Origin: Arcuatula senhousia
Lineage: Eukaryota; Mollusca; Bivalvia; Mytilida; Mytilidae
Reading direction: 5' to 3'
DNA: 64,000 bases
Assembly: GCA_963971305.1 (NCBI GenBank)
Contig: OZ020306.1
Span: 54,906,686 to 54,970,685, forward strand
A program made the position numbers and the translations under genes. The notes beneath the pieces were generated by a model. That model searched no databases. It was not told the origin of the DNA and saw only the letters and a list, made by a program, of their open reading frames with translations. Numbering within the stretch: the first letter of the stretch is position 1; every line of letters starts with the position of its first letter. Below, piece after piece: positions 1 through 11,200 of this stretch.

Positions 1-170
1 GGGTCGAAGTTGTCAGATGACCTCTTATATAGGTTATGGTCCTTTTCAGGCCAAAAATAGTTTTTTTCCCTATAGAATGAAACTATTGCAGATAGAGAAA
101 AGGCGATGTTATGGTCTGTAGAAATTCGTCCGTGCGATAAATAAAGTTGAGTTTGACTTATACGAAATTT
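1..170 (-). repeat. Fragment of the ~155-bp tandem repeat family seen at 20.8-21.9 kb
   Basis: The first ~110 bases are the reverse complement of the unit repeated at 20840-21850. They share the 'gtcagatgacc' block, the 'aggccaaaaa' block and the 'attgcagatagagaaaag' block. The copy is truncated by the window edge, so its full length is unknown. Confidence 0.75.
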
Positions 171-1440
171 TGATATGATTCTTCTTTCCAATAAAGGAAA
201 CTTCTTGATGTATTTGAATATTGTGGCCACTACCTTTTCAGAAAAAAGAGGCCTAATGTTGTATAATGGGTGTTTTGACAACGCCGTAGAGTTTAAATTC
301 TTTTTGTTGCATTAGAATACTTGGTCAAAATCCTGCCTACATTTTCCTATCAGATTTGCAATATACATGTATCTTAATAACTGTTTTGAGAAAATAGGGA
401 GTCACAGGGAACTTAAACAGACGTTAGTATAAGAGTTGGTCTGAACAAATGTAACCTGTTGTAGAAGCGACATATAAGAGTTACTTTGACGCCATTCGTC
501 GTCTTGCGTCGCCCTGTGTCGTCGTCTTCATGCAAAGTCACAATAATTACCGTCACAGTTTTCTGGGCAACTGCATGCAACAGCTTCTTCATATTTTGCA
601 TGATCTACTATAATTAAACATCGCTACTTCCTGTTTACCGAATACTAAATAAGGTTTTATGTATTATGACCATATAAATGCAAATTTTTTGTACAGTTTT
701 TTTGCCAACTACATGACACAGCCTCTTGATTTTTGGCATACTAATGGTGTAAAGCCCGAAATATCACTACTTCGTGTTTAACGAATATTTACACTGTAAG
801 TATTTTTATATTATGACTAGTATATATGCAAAATTTCCGTCGCAGTTTTCCGGGCAACTTATTGTGACATGGCACATCCTCTATATATTTGACGTGTAGA
901 TTCCTCTTATATTACTATATGATGTAAAGCGATTTTATACGTGTAACTCATCTATCTCCTGTTAACCGAGTGTTTTAAGACACAGGCAACATATGCTTCC
1001 ATGGAAGACCGCCTTTCTAGTTACGCAATAACTTAAGTTCTTCTTCTTCTTCTTCTGTTTGAGGGGCGACTTACTTTAAAGTTTAACTTTAGTTCTAGCA
1101 GGGCTACCAATTACTATGAAATATAATGATGATCTTATCCACCAAAGAAAGCTTCCTTTACTGCAATATATGATTGTTACCTTATAGTTCCAGAAAAAAG
1201 ACCCCAGAGGTAAAGGTAATAACAAAACTTCCTCGATGGTTCTTTCAATAATTGATCGTTCATAAGGTACTGCGTGCGGCAAAGGTTAACATTTGGGTAA
1301 ATGCACTAAATAACGGAATAACTCAAAACAGATCTTTTCTGCTTCAGCCATAATAAAAGAAAAAGTTCAAAAAAAACTTGTTATGGCTCGCCTCCCCAGT
1401 TGAAACAATATCACGGTTACTTATCATCTTCGCAGGCCAA
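171..1440. repeat. Gene-free AT-rich stretch with a degenerate tandem repeat (about 480-960)
   Basis: No exon is supported here. Between about 480 and 960 a diverged unit of roughly 150-160 bp recurs about three times. It is marked by 'atatgcaaa', a 'cagttttctgggcaact'-like block and a 'cttcctgtttaccgaat'-like block. Similar pieces recur near 1840-1920 and 4320-4450. A run of ttc triplets lies at about 1040. Confidence 0.5.
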
Positions 1441-1447
1441 GGGGGAT

Positions 1448-1700
1448 TGAGTGTCCGAGTGGTCTAAGTCGCTGGTTTAAATACCACACTATTGATCACT
1501 AGCTGGTGTTGGAGTCTCGTTTGTAATTTACAGGGATTTCCCCATCTGTATGTGATTAGGTTTGTCAGTTACCTGCCCAAGGTCGTTGGTTTTATCCGAG
1601 TACACCGGTTTCTTCCACCGACTGACCGCCCTACATTGCTCAGATGCGTCAATTAAAGGCGTTAAACACACACACAAATATACACACGCGCGCGCAGGCC
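1448..1700 (+). mobile_element. tRNA-derived SINE, RUDI/V-SINE-like, plus strand
   Basis: The left end reads like the A box of a tRNA-Ser/Leu gene ('tgtccgagtggtctaag'). A B-box-like 'ggagtctcg' follows about 60 bp later. The central part ('gtatgtgattaggtttgtc', 'cctgcccaaggtcg') is shared with copies at about 6540 and, reversed, at 20350-20585. The end is 'ggcgttaaacacacacac'. The layout fits the tRNA-headed SINEs with a conserved core known from molluscs; the family name is from memory and not confirmed. Confidence 0.7.
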
Positions 1701-2214
1701 AAGGACTTATAATAAATACGTGCAATATGGAACACAATTTGATACAGCTTGTAATTATACCTCCGCTTTGAAGAAGAATGGCTATTATACTGTTTAACAT
1801 TCCGCTTTCCGTCCCGCTTTTACTCATAACATATTTGGTGAAATTTGGGCCTGATACATAGTGGTCAATGTTTAGGTCAATTTGGCATCTCCTTCCTGTT
1901 TACGAACTCTAATTTTTTTCGGTCACTCGTTAAATAATACCGTTCCGCTTTTCATTTGATCATAACTTCGCAACCCATGATTACTCCTAGGTTGCTGTTA
2001 TTTGATATCATGATGAATTTTGCGAGACATTTTTTATTTACTTCCTGTATGCTGCAAACCTGATGTTGAACACGTTGCATACTAGAAGTAGTTTTGAAAG
2101 CAGGGGTATCAATAGTGAGCATTGATTTCTTGTTTATTTTAATCTTGATTTCTAGAGTTTTCAACACTTTTTACATTTGTAAATACATGGAGCAATACAT
2201 ATTATGAATTTCAG

Positions 2215-2282
2215 GACAGCTCTTAAAGACGCACAAAAAATACAGATCAAAAACAAGACCAGAAGTAGCACCTGCTGAATAT
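2215..2282 (+). CDS. Gene A exon 1 (first visible)
   Basis: Acceptor 'atttcag' and donor 'gtaagt' flank 68 bases that read QLLKTHKKYRSKTRP, then a short stretch ending in AEY. The exit phase is 0, matching exon 2. The other two frames are interrupted by stops. Confidence 0.7.
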
Positions 2283-5200
2283 GTAAGTCTACTTTCTTTT
2301 ATAACTGCAAGTAATCAAGGACATTGTATGGAACATGTAAGAGCATGGTCATCTTACCCCAAATACTTATAGTTTATACTTATTGACTGGGTATGAGGGA
2401 AATAGGTAGATTATTTTCCTCCGAGGTGCAACTATTGCCTGAGGCGTAGCCGAAGACAATAGTTGTCTCCAAGGGAAAATAATCTATCTATAGTTCAAAG
2501 CTAGCAAACGAAAAATTGTGAAACTATTGTATATGCATTTATGAAAGAAAATCTTTACTGAGGTATGATAAATTATAATATGTCATTTTTCATATCAGAC
2601 CTATTATCAGCCTCAGGTCATCATGTCAGCCCGAGAGTTCCATCCTCGAGCGTTGATAATGACCGCAGACTGATTTGTATGAAAAATTTAACTCCATTCA
2701 ATAATTTATATTATTGAAAGGAGTTATAATCAAATACATGTAACAGTAAATATTTTCGCGATAAATTGGTCTGTGTGAAAATGTGCAGAAATGAACAATT
2801 TTGTGTTCTAATGAGCCAATCAATGACTTGTTTAGACAAAACTATTTATTGAATATTGATTTATAGTTACTCTAGACTAACGTATATATTTCTCATTTTC
2901 AGCCCCATTCAATAATTTTAAGTTAAGCCTTATGGTGCCAAATTATGCTTTCATAACTTGTCTTTTAAACCAATAAGATATTTGGAACATTTCTATTTAT
3001 AAGCGCTTTTAACAAAGAAGTAATTACACTGGAAGAGGTTAAATTTGCACCTTAAAACTTCAACCCACCTTCTCTTTTGAAATACCTGTGCCAAGTCAAA
3101 CCAATTGGAAAATTCAATTTTCCTGTGTGAAATTACTCTATTTTTGAGTTTATTCGTTCCTGTTTGGTAGTTTTTGTTATAATTATCATTATTACATATG
3201 TTTCATAACAATAAATCTTATAAATATTGGTAAACCAAAAAATAAACTTTAGCAAAAAGCTTGGGTTTGGTGTGTCCTTATTTGGCCCTGTCATGCATGT
3301 TAGTGTTATGATTTATGATTTTGTTTTCATAGATTGTAGTAAAGCCTAATGAAGACATTAAGAAGGGTTTCAGCCTCTTGGCTCCAGGGGCACCAATTGC
3401 TGTCAAAGACCTATGGCTTCATAGTGTCCTTGCTACTATTAGCCGCAATAGGGGAGGAAACTATAAAAAGCACAGAAAGAAGGGACGTGAATATAAAAGT
3501 GACAAGGGAAGTGAAATATTGAAAAAGTTAATGGATGCATTTTATGAGCCCTGGGAATTAGCAAAAATGAAAGGGACATTGAGCTGCACAGGAGAGCCCA
3601 TTTATGAATCATTGAAATGTAAGAAATATATTTTGGATTATTTTAGACATTCGTGGAAGTCAGAGTTGACAGTCTATATGCTTCTTTTCCTGTAAACTTT
3701 TCTTGTTGAATTTGTTTAAGGTTTTCTTAAAATTAAAAAAAAATTATAATCAGTTAAGGTTTTATAATTACAATTACATGAACTAGTATACATGTATGTG
3801 GCAGAAGAAACGGTATAGATTCAAATGCTTACTAAACAGAACTGTTAAAAAGTCTATTTACATTCATATGGTTAGGATTTATCATTACACAATAGAAAAA
3901 AAAATGACATGTGGAAAAGGTGTACGCTACACAGCCCACATATCAAGCGTTAATTAAAAAAATAAACACAAAGAAAAACCGCCCGCAGCCTTCATTGATG
4001 CCAGTAGGCGATGCTAGGAGCAATCGGACCAAAAGTTTTTAAATAAAATGCTTACATTTCATATCTAGTCCCGAAATAGTGAAAGATAGGTGTCATGATG
4101 CTTTGTGATCATACCCTTGACCAACCCATTATTTCAAACTTGATTTATACACCTTGTAATATATATACGTGTTGAAGAAATACTTTCAATTCTGTGGGCA
4201 GTTTAGAACTTGAGTATGGTGAAAACCAACCGAAACCATTTGATCTAGTATTAAAATTTTCCTTAATTTAGAAAATTAGTATTGGTTACATGTACAATTT
4301 AATTTCTTTTTTTTTAATTTAAAAATGCGGGACAGTTTTCTAAGCAACTACATGTACTAATCACAATAACTTTGTATCAGAGTGGGATCCCATAAAGTGG
4401 AATTCGATTTCAGGTCTGTCGCTCATCTACTTCCTGTTCAATGAATAATCAGCAACTTCATGGAATGTTTGATTTAAAAGCTATGATTACACCCTGTAAC
4501 ACCTACTTATCTTTATAATATTGGTGTCCAAGTTGAATTTGCCAATCAGATATTAACATACAAGTCCAGTAAATCCAGTTTATTATCATTTATAATTTCT
4601 TTTTCAGTGTATGCAACATTTGTTCTAAATATGGACATTCCCCTTTTTAAACGTGCGTGGAACAACAAACTTGCTTCATCTAGGGGAACAACTAAAAGAA
4701 TACAAGCTCATGGGAGCCTCTTGTCATAGTGCCTATTCGGAAAAGTCATCTAGAGGGACTATGAAAAGAATACAAGCTCATGGGAGCCTCTTATCATAGT
4801 GCCTTTTCGTAAAAGTAAACGTGCGTGGAACACCAAACTAGCTTCATCTACAGGGACAATGAAAAGAATACAAGCTCATTGGAGCCTCTTGTCATATGCC
4901 TTTTCGTAAAAGTAAACGTGTGTGGAACACCAAACTTGCTTCATCTATAGAGACAACTAAAAGAATACATGTACAAGCTCATGGGAGCCTCTTATTATAG
5001 TGCCTATTCTTTGCACGAAAAATTATTTGTGAACAATTGTGGTTACAGCAGTTTATTGAACATGTTGATTTATTTATTTTGTTGGTTAGTTTAGAAAGAT
5101 TAATATTGACATTACTCTAGATATGGTGACTGTTTTTGTTACCTAATCTACCTGCATGTATAGAATTTATGTCGTATTTTGTATCATTTAGATAAAACAA

Positions 5201-8200
5201 ATCTAGGCAATAAACATTTAGTCTAGCATTTTTATAAAGTTGTTACCATACAATATATACTGTTGTAATAGTATTTACAGCCCCATTTACATATGTAATT
5301 TTACACATGTTTATGTAAATACTGCATGTAAATGCAAATACATACGTATGTAAATTTGCACATGGTGTAAATTTACATCACATCAGGACCAGATGTAAAT
5401 CTTTATGTGTAAATTTATTTTTAATTAAATTTAGGCTTCTTCCTTATTTCTTAGGCCAACAGCTACTATTTGGATATGGGGGACAAACCAGATAGAAGGA
5501 CGGACGACGGAAAGCTTAATTCTATATATATTCTAGTCTATACAATTGGAAATTGTACATAAGGAGAAAGGCACGGGACAACGAGAGCATGATTTAAATT
5601 GCACTCGTGTGACTTTCACATTTAATCTTTTGACACCAATGAGAAGAGAAAGTTGTTGTATTACTGCATTGGTCTTTATATGTTTGTTTGTTGTTTGTTT
5701 TATGTCCAGTCAATATTATTTCATTCATAATCAGGACAAAAACTAATTGATACAACAAATAGAATTGTGTGACCCACCCATAACACAGCAACCCATGCAT
5801 GTCACGCAAAAAGGAACAACCACAAACCCGAAGGAAATACAAATGACAACAAAGTTCCAGACAATAAATTTTACTATGCCTGACGCGCGTTTCGTCTATT
5901 CAAGACTCATCAGATGCGCTCTACCAAAAATATTGAAAATGCCAAACACTTTATGATTAAGAAGAGCATAGAACAGTAAAACCAAAAATACCAAAATGGG
6001 GAACCAAATTATTACTAAGATGATCAACCTATGTTTTGGGGTAGGAAAATTAACGAACCAACTCACAAGACAGGCCAATATACCCTCAACGCACCATTAT
6101 ATATAAAGTTAATGTACCCAGAAAATGACGAAAAGCTTTCCCCAAAATTTGCACAATCTGGAGTCAATACTGATGGCATGGTGACTGACAATTAATGGAG
6201 AACCCTTACCTGAAATAATGTCATTCTAGTTGCCTGTGTGGGATATTAGCCAACCCTTACCCAGTTTCACATAAGCAACCCTTATCTGTCGAAAATAGAA
6301 TGCTGAATTCTGGTTGAACCTACACCTATGGCTATTTGTGGATTTTATTACTATACATTTACTATGAGAAAGACGTTTTTGAGGAAATCCACAAAGATGT
6401 GAAATACACACTTTACTTTATTAATAAAGACCAGTTGGGCATCATAGTACATGTATATAAAATTCCTTAAATTTTTAGAGCAAAGATCACCTGTCGATTC
6501 CCTCTCAAGTAGTGTTCTAGTCACACTGTAATTAACAAAAACGGAACATTCTCACCTGTATGTATTTAGGTTTTTTAGTTACATGTACCTGTCCAAGGTC
6601 GGCAGATTTCTATTGGTACTTTGATTCCTCCAACATTAAAACTGACCACCTTTTAAGGCGCTAAGGTGCGTCGAAAAGGGGGTTTAACCCTAACACGCAT
6701 GCACGCACGTGGTACATTCGGAAAGTCACGAGACTCAGTGTGAATTTTATTTAGAATACACGGTAATTAATAAAACAAGTCATGGACCGAAACAACTATA
6801 TAGACGATAATATTTTTTTATATATTCCAAAGACTTCAAATAAATATATAAAACAGACTTAAAAATAATGTTATTTGCTTCACATGAGGATACTGGGATT
6901 TAATCCTTAGAAAAATAACTTGATTGAAATTGAAGACGAAAAAAATTCTTCTTCTTGCATTGAATTGCCAGAAACAAATGCACGTTTCATGCCAAAATAA
7001 AAAGAAAAAGAACATATTTTCGTTATGAATAACTATGTTTATACTAAAAATTTCTTGAGGTATAAATCTTGTGTAACATTTATTAATTATGTCTCCCCCC
7101 ACTTTTGTGGGGAGACATATTGTTTTTGTCGTGTCCGTCCGTCTGCCCGTCACAAAGTTTGTCAGCGCAACTCCTCTTAAACTACTGAACCGAATTTAAC
7201 GAAGCTTGGTATAAAGGAAGGAAACCATATGTAGCTGTGCATGTTACCAGGAAATTTTGATCCTCAAATTTTTGTGGGAGTTATGGCCCTTTAACTTAGA
7301 AATTTGCTGAAAATCCTCATTTTTCATCTTGTCAGCGCAACTCCTCTGAAACTACTGAACCGAATTCAACGACACTTGGTATATAGGAAGGACACCATAT
7401 ATTGTTGTGCATATTACCAGGAAATTTCGATCATCAAATTTTTGTGGGAGTTATGGCCCTTTTAACTTAGAAATTTGCTGAAAATCCTCATTTATCATCT
7501 TGTCAGCGCAACTCCTCTGAAACTACTGAACCGAATTCAACGAAACTTGGTTAATAGAAAGGACACCAAATGCAGTTGTGCATATGACCAGGAAATTTTG
7601 ATCCTCAAATTTTTGTGGGTGAAATGGCCCTTTTAACTTAGAAATTTGCTGAAAATCCTCATTTATCATCTTGTCAGCGCAACTCCTCTGAAACTACTGA
7701 ACCGAATTCAACGAAACTTGGTATATAGGAAGGACACCATATATTGTTGTGCATATCACCAGGAAATTTTGATCATCAAATTTTTGTGGGAGTTATGGCC
7801 CTTTGAACTTAGAAATTTGCTGAAAATCCTCATTTATCATCTTGTCAGCGCAACTCCTCTGAAACTACTGAACCGAATTCAATGAAACTTAGTATATGGA
7901 AAGTAACACCATATGTAGTTGTGCATATGACCAGGGAATTTTGATCCTCAAATTTTTGTGGGAGAAATGGCCCTTTGAACTTGGACATTTTGGGGGAAAC
8001 GGGGGGAGACAGCGTTTTTGTAGGCAAAAACAAACTTTAATATTAAACATCAAATATTTCCCTGTACCCATGTGGTATTGGGTAATGAGAATAAAGTTAA
8101 TTAAAAAGAAGAATGCTACTAGATTTTATTCTAGTTGAAATGAATTAATATGGTGCTAAAATTGCAAGAACCTAGATCATTTTTTATTTAATTGTTATAA

Positions 8201-9792
8201 ATTATGTACATGGTGTATGTTAAATTTTAGATTCTGATGACGACTTCCAACAGCTACCAGCTAACTACAGATATACAGGAGCAATGGTAGACCTTAACAC
8301 AGTAAGAACCAATAAACGCGGACCAAAGCCAAGGAATATTAGATTGAAGTTGTACCTTCTTCCAGCTGGAAGTCGTCTACCAAAGTTTACAAGGCAGGAT
8401 CCACTAATAGCCACACACCAGAGCCAGGGGTTCGGTAATTTTTTTTACATTATTGAACTTTAAAGTAAGGAATATTTTATTTTCTTTCTCTCATTCAATA
8501 GTTTGTACAAAAAAGGTCAAGAGTTATCCCCACTAGAAATGATAAGTTTTATTGAGTAATTCAATGACGATTTTATAGATAAATTAGCATAATGGCATGA
8601 ATGGTATATTTAGGCAAATAAATGTAATAAAATAACTATCGGAATTGGAGAATCAGTCTCAAGTGCAAATCTCCCAAGTTGGTATTTTACGCCCTCGCAA
8701 ACACTATATATAGGGTATTTGAAGACGATGAACATGAAAAGGATGATAAAATGAACATGAAATGATGATGATAAAAGAGATATGGGGATGCATCAGGATA
8801 GGTGGGAAATAAAGGAGCAGTAAACTCTGAAGAAACACAGGACCGTTGTTGTCAGTGCAACTTCTTTGAAACTACTGAACCGAATTCAATAATACTTGGT
8901 TTGTAGGAAGGACATCGTATGTAATTGTGCACATTGTGCATACGGATTTGCTATAGCAACTGCTTACTCTTCCGGAGCACCTGATTGCATTCTAGGTACG
9001 ACTTGAGTTCGCATTTTTGATTTCCGTTCGGTTGTTTTGTGTTTCTTTGCGGTGTCTTCGTTCGTGTTTACTGGTTTTGTCGTTGCCAAAATCGGAATTT
9101 TGACACTTGAATGCCCTTTTGGTACTTCTTTGCTTCTCATATTACTAGGATTCTATTTTATCATTTTAACATCCGCGTAACGCCAAAAGACATTTGAAAA
9201 TCAGCATTTCCTGGTAATATGTAAAACTAAAATTAATTTCTTTCATATCAAGTTTCATATAATTCTGCATGTTTAAGTAGTTTAAGAGGAGTTGCTCTTA
9301 CATGATGATAATAAAGGAGACGGACTGACAGACACAACAGAATCAATATATCTCCCCACGAAAGTGGAAGGAGACATAATGCATGCACTAGTAATCTGAA
9401 CATACATATAAATGAGGCTGTAAAAGTGTGATTTGATTAGTTAATAATATATTGACGAATGTAGGCGAAGAACATCTCAATTTCTCTTTTATCTCCCTTC
9501 AATACTAGTGAGTGGCTAATTATTTTACTTCTTTGTTCCTTATAATTTAACAGGGTATCCAGCGACACTTTACACACACCCAATAGCAAAGAAAGCAAGC
9601 TTTTCCATCCACTTGTCAACAGAGGAGTTCAAGAATGCCATTCGGGAGTTTTATCCGAGATTACAAGATGAAGATTTTAACCTATCCATCATTGATAATA
9701 ACAGACGACTGACCGTAGTTCCAACTGACACCAGGTACTTCAAGCACATTAAGTATCAGGGAACTACAGTCATACAGATTACTTTACGGTGA
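2215..9792 (+). CDS. Gene A: unrecognised spliced protein-coding gene, 5' incomplete
   Basis: Four exons join in one open frame: 2215-2282, 3333-3618, 8231-8434 and 9554-9792. Intron phases are 0, 1 and 1, and all have GT/AG ends. The joined product is about 264 residues and ends at TGA 9790-9792. Exon 1 starts with two bases that complete a codon, so at least one more exon lies upstream, perhaps outside the window. A polyadenylation signal AATAAA lies at 10087-10092, about 295 bases after the stop. The protein opens with a basic stretch, carries a Lys/Arg-rich patch in exon 2 (around GGNYKKHRKKG) and ends in a compact region with EFYPRL and DNNRRLTVVPTD. I see no enzyme motif, signal peptide or membrane segment. 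The C-terminal region faintly recalls unnamed domains beside HECT-like proteins in invertebrates, but this is not strong enough to name it. It could also be a domesticated or TE-borne gene. Confidence 0.72.
2404..2490. repeat. Imperfect 34-bp inverted repeat (hairpin) in gene A intron 1
   Basis: Arms 2404-2437 and 2457-2490 are near-complementary ('agattattttcc' against 'ggaaaataatct', 'caactattg' against 'caatagttg') around a ~19-base loop. A smaller palindrome at about 2691-2726 has 'aactcc' and 'ggagtt' ends around 'attcaataat'. Both look like foldback relics. Confidence 0.7.
3333..3618 (+). CDS. Gene A exon 2
   Basis: A 95-codon exon enters in phase 0 after 'ttttcatag' and leaves in phase 1 at a 'gtaaga' donor. 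It encodes the Gly/Lys-rich central part (GGNYKKHRKKG) and ends LSCTGEPIYESLK. The frame stays open into the intron until 3695, but the next exon joins exactly at the phase-1 donor and gives a Tyr codon across the junction. Confidence 0.72.
3890..4030. repeat. Copy of the dispersed 'gtgtacgcgacac' repeat
   Basis: This short copy shares 'atgtggaa...gtgtacgc...acac' and 'cagccttca' with longer copies at 24530-24870, 54390-54740 (reversed), 10550-10735 (reversed) and 59735-59840. It lies inside gene A intron 2 and has no coding potential. Confidence 0.6.
4625..5010 (+). repeat. Tandem repeat, unit about 96 bp, ~4 copies
   Basis: The blocks 'aaacgtgcgtggaacacc', 'cttcatcta' and 'gaatacaagctcatgg' with 'gagcctctt' recur at about 4651, 4744 (partial), 4818 and 4914. 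The 'gggagcctctt' block also forms the end of the larger element at 11650-12755, so this may derive from that family. Confidence 0.75.
5264..5425. repeat. Cluster of ATGTAAAT-type palindromic repeats
   Basis: About ten copies of 'atgtaaat' or its complement lie in 160 bases, several facing each other around 'acatacgtatgt' and 'ggtgtaaatttacatcac'. The octamer resembles a POU-factor site, but the density looks like repeat amplification rather than a designed regulatory site. Confidence 0.55.
5876..5919 (-). ncRNA. Degenerate hammerhead ribozyme relic
   Basis: Read on the minus strand: CTGATGA (5907-5913), stem II GTCT-loop-AGAC (5894-5906), GAAA (5890-5893), a self-complementary CGCGCG stem III (5884-5889), then TC at the expected cleavage position. 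Stem I is weakened: gcgcat opposite aggcat has mismatches. Hammerheads with very short, palindromic stem III are known from Penelope-like retroelements and related animal repeats. Activity is doubtful because of stem I. Confidence 0.6.
6540..6710 (+). mobile_element. Truncated SINE copy (3' part)
   Basis: This carries the central block ('cacctgtatgtatttaggtt', 'cctgtccaaggtcgg') and the 3' part ('aaggtgcgtcgaaaag', 'gtttaaccctaacacgc') shared with 1448-1700 and the reversed copy at 20350-20585. The tRNA-like head is missing or unrecognisable. Confidence 0.6.
7088..8025. mobile_element. Tandem-cored repeat element, ~170-bp unit, five copies
   Basis: The left end is a near-perfect hairpin ('gtctccccccac' with 'gtggggagac') followed by 'gtccgtccgtctgcc'. 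The core repeats about five times, each copy starting near 'cttgtcagcgcaactcctct' (about 7158, 7329, 7499, 7670 and 7842). The right end returns to 'gggggagacagcg'. The short open frames inside are repeat shadows. It is probably non-autonomous, as no transposase is seen. It sits in gene A intron 2. Confidence 0.8.
8231..8434 (+). CDS. Gene A exon 3
   Basis: Acceptor 'aaattttag', donor 'gtaatt', in phase 1 and out phase 1, 204 bases. It reads SDDDFQQLPANYRYTG, then a basic stretch with KRGPKPRNIRLKLYLLP. Coding is supported by the open frame, matching phases and ordinary codon use against the AT-rich flanks. Confidence 0.72.
8840..9385. mobile_element. Partial copy of the ~170-bp-core element interrupted by a retroelement tail
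   Basis: 8845-8940 matches the 7.1-8.0 kb core ('ctactgaaccgaattcaa'), and 9190-9380 carries reversed core and end sequence ('ctccccac' and 'ggaggagac'-like). Between them, 8945-9160 is the 3' tail of the retroelement described at 19336-19590 ('cttccggagcacctga', 'cgtgtttactggttttgtcg'). This reads as a nested insertion with rearrangement. Confidence 0.6.
9554..9792 (+). CDS. Gene A terminal exon
   Basis: Acceptor 'tttaacag', in phase 1, stop TGA at 9790-9792. It encodes the C-terminal 79 residues, including STEEFKNAIREFYPRLQ, then DNNRRLTVVPTD, ending VIQITLR. AATAAA follows at 10087-10092. The last ~75 residues look like a small folded alpha/beta domain. Confidence 0.75.
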
Positions 9793-10086
9793 CTTTTTTT
9801 CATGTAAAATAGAAGATAACTTAATGTGGAATTAGTGTACCTTCACAAAAATTTGAACAATATTGCAATACTATCAGAAACAATGTTTTTAAATTTGAAA
9901 GGTTATTTTCCACAAAAATGTTATAGAATTAGAAAAAAAACTATGTTGATTCATTAAAATTATAAATGTGATAGTCAACCCTCCTGGTTGATTTGATTTG
10001 TATTTCACGTGTGCACTTTGAATTGTTGTATTGTTACGTAATTATTTATTATTTTCTTTGTAACCATGTCATAACGTTTTTGTGAG

Positions 10087-10092
10087 AATAAA
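10087..10092 (+). terminator. Polyadenylation signal for gene A
   Basis: A canonical AATAAA on the coding strand, about 295 bases past the stop codon and the first one after it. This would give a 3' UTR of about 310-320 bases. Confidence 0.5.
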
Positions 10093-10189
10093 CTTCATCA
10101 CTTCACAACCTACAACTTTTTACAAAATCCACAACGAAAAACAGCCAGCAGATAAGCAGAAAACCGGAAAGTTCTTAAAAATGAGACCC

Positions 10190-11200
10190 CCAGGGTCAGA
10201 AACTGCCTGTAAACTGACGGCTTTTATTGGGTGAATTGATAAACAATTGCCCAGACCTCAATAGATCATATGCCTTAGAACTTGAAGGGGGATCCGAAAG
10301 CGTTATCGAATATCGGTAATCAGAAAAGTCAAAGTTGGTAGACATAAAATTATAACAACAAAAACAAACCACAAATGCACAGAACAACTAAATCGCAATC
10401 AGTAACGTGAACAAAACTAGAATGAACTCGGGCTCTGCGGAAGAGTAAACAGTTCCTGCTTGCCATAGCACACACATGACGTTGCCAACAATCGATGTAT
10501 CAGCTATCTGTTCTTTGTTCTATGTTCAGAAATGGGTCTTTCGTTGATAATGTAGGGATTTGTTTGAATCTTATGCATTGTATTTTTAGTCTTGGGCCAA
10601 TGCAAAACAGCGAGCAGAGACCTCTGGTCATGTTGAAGACTGTTGGCTGTTTTCCATTGTGATTTTTTAAATTGCTGTTTCTTTAATGTTGGTTGTGTCG
10701 CGTACACTAATTCCATATCTCTTTATCGTGTATTTAGTGACGAAAACAACCAGGGAACAACGTAACCCTGAGTTAAAAATTAAGCAGTCATCAGTGACGC
10801 TCTATTAAGAAAGTCACAAAACTCCAAACAAGCTTTGAAAATTACAAATACTAATACGCGGGTATAAACGGTTAATTTGGATATGCTATATATCGATATT
10901 TCAAGGAGTAACCTCTCATCTGTAGTATTTAAATCAAAACATTGGAAGGTAAATTTCCAAAACTGTTGAAGTACTCAAAACCAAAACTTTGAACAAGGAA
11001 GCCAAAACCAGCATCGAGGATATCGACCATGTGCATTACTAGGAAACAAACCTTGTATTTTGAACAATTTTGAATTTAAAAATTTGACATTTCAGCGAAA
11101 AAATATTAGAAATTTTATGGTAAATACCATAGTAGTCCACCAACACTCCTTCTAAAGTTAAAAACAACCTTTTATTGGTCACAGCGCCTTTTTCTCATAT
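10190..11200. repeat. Gene-free intergenic stretch of repeat fragments
   Basis: It contains a reversed fragment of the retroelement 3' tail (about 10380-10470, 'gaactcgggctctgcgg'), a copy of the 'gtgtcgcgtacact' repeat (about 10552-10735) and a piece shared with 17620-17890 (about 10830-11130, 'gaggatatcgaccatgtgca'). No exon is supported. Confidence 0.55.

Noticed and set aside
1665..1700. CRISPR or regulatory meaning of the (ca)n and (cg)n tract
   Set aside because: It is a simple dinucleotide tail of the SINE. CRISPR arrays are not expected in a eukaryotic nuclear window, and none of the tandem arrays has unique spacers.
7646..7885. 79-codon open frame with an internal peptide repeat
   Set aside because: It is a shadow of the ~170-bp tandem unit; the peptide repeat mirrors the DNA repeat.
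10771..10800. Minus-strand 'cactgatgactg' as another hammerhead
   Set aside because: The first core box resembles CTGATGA but no GAAA box or stem II follows at the needed distance.
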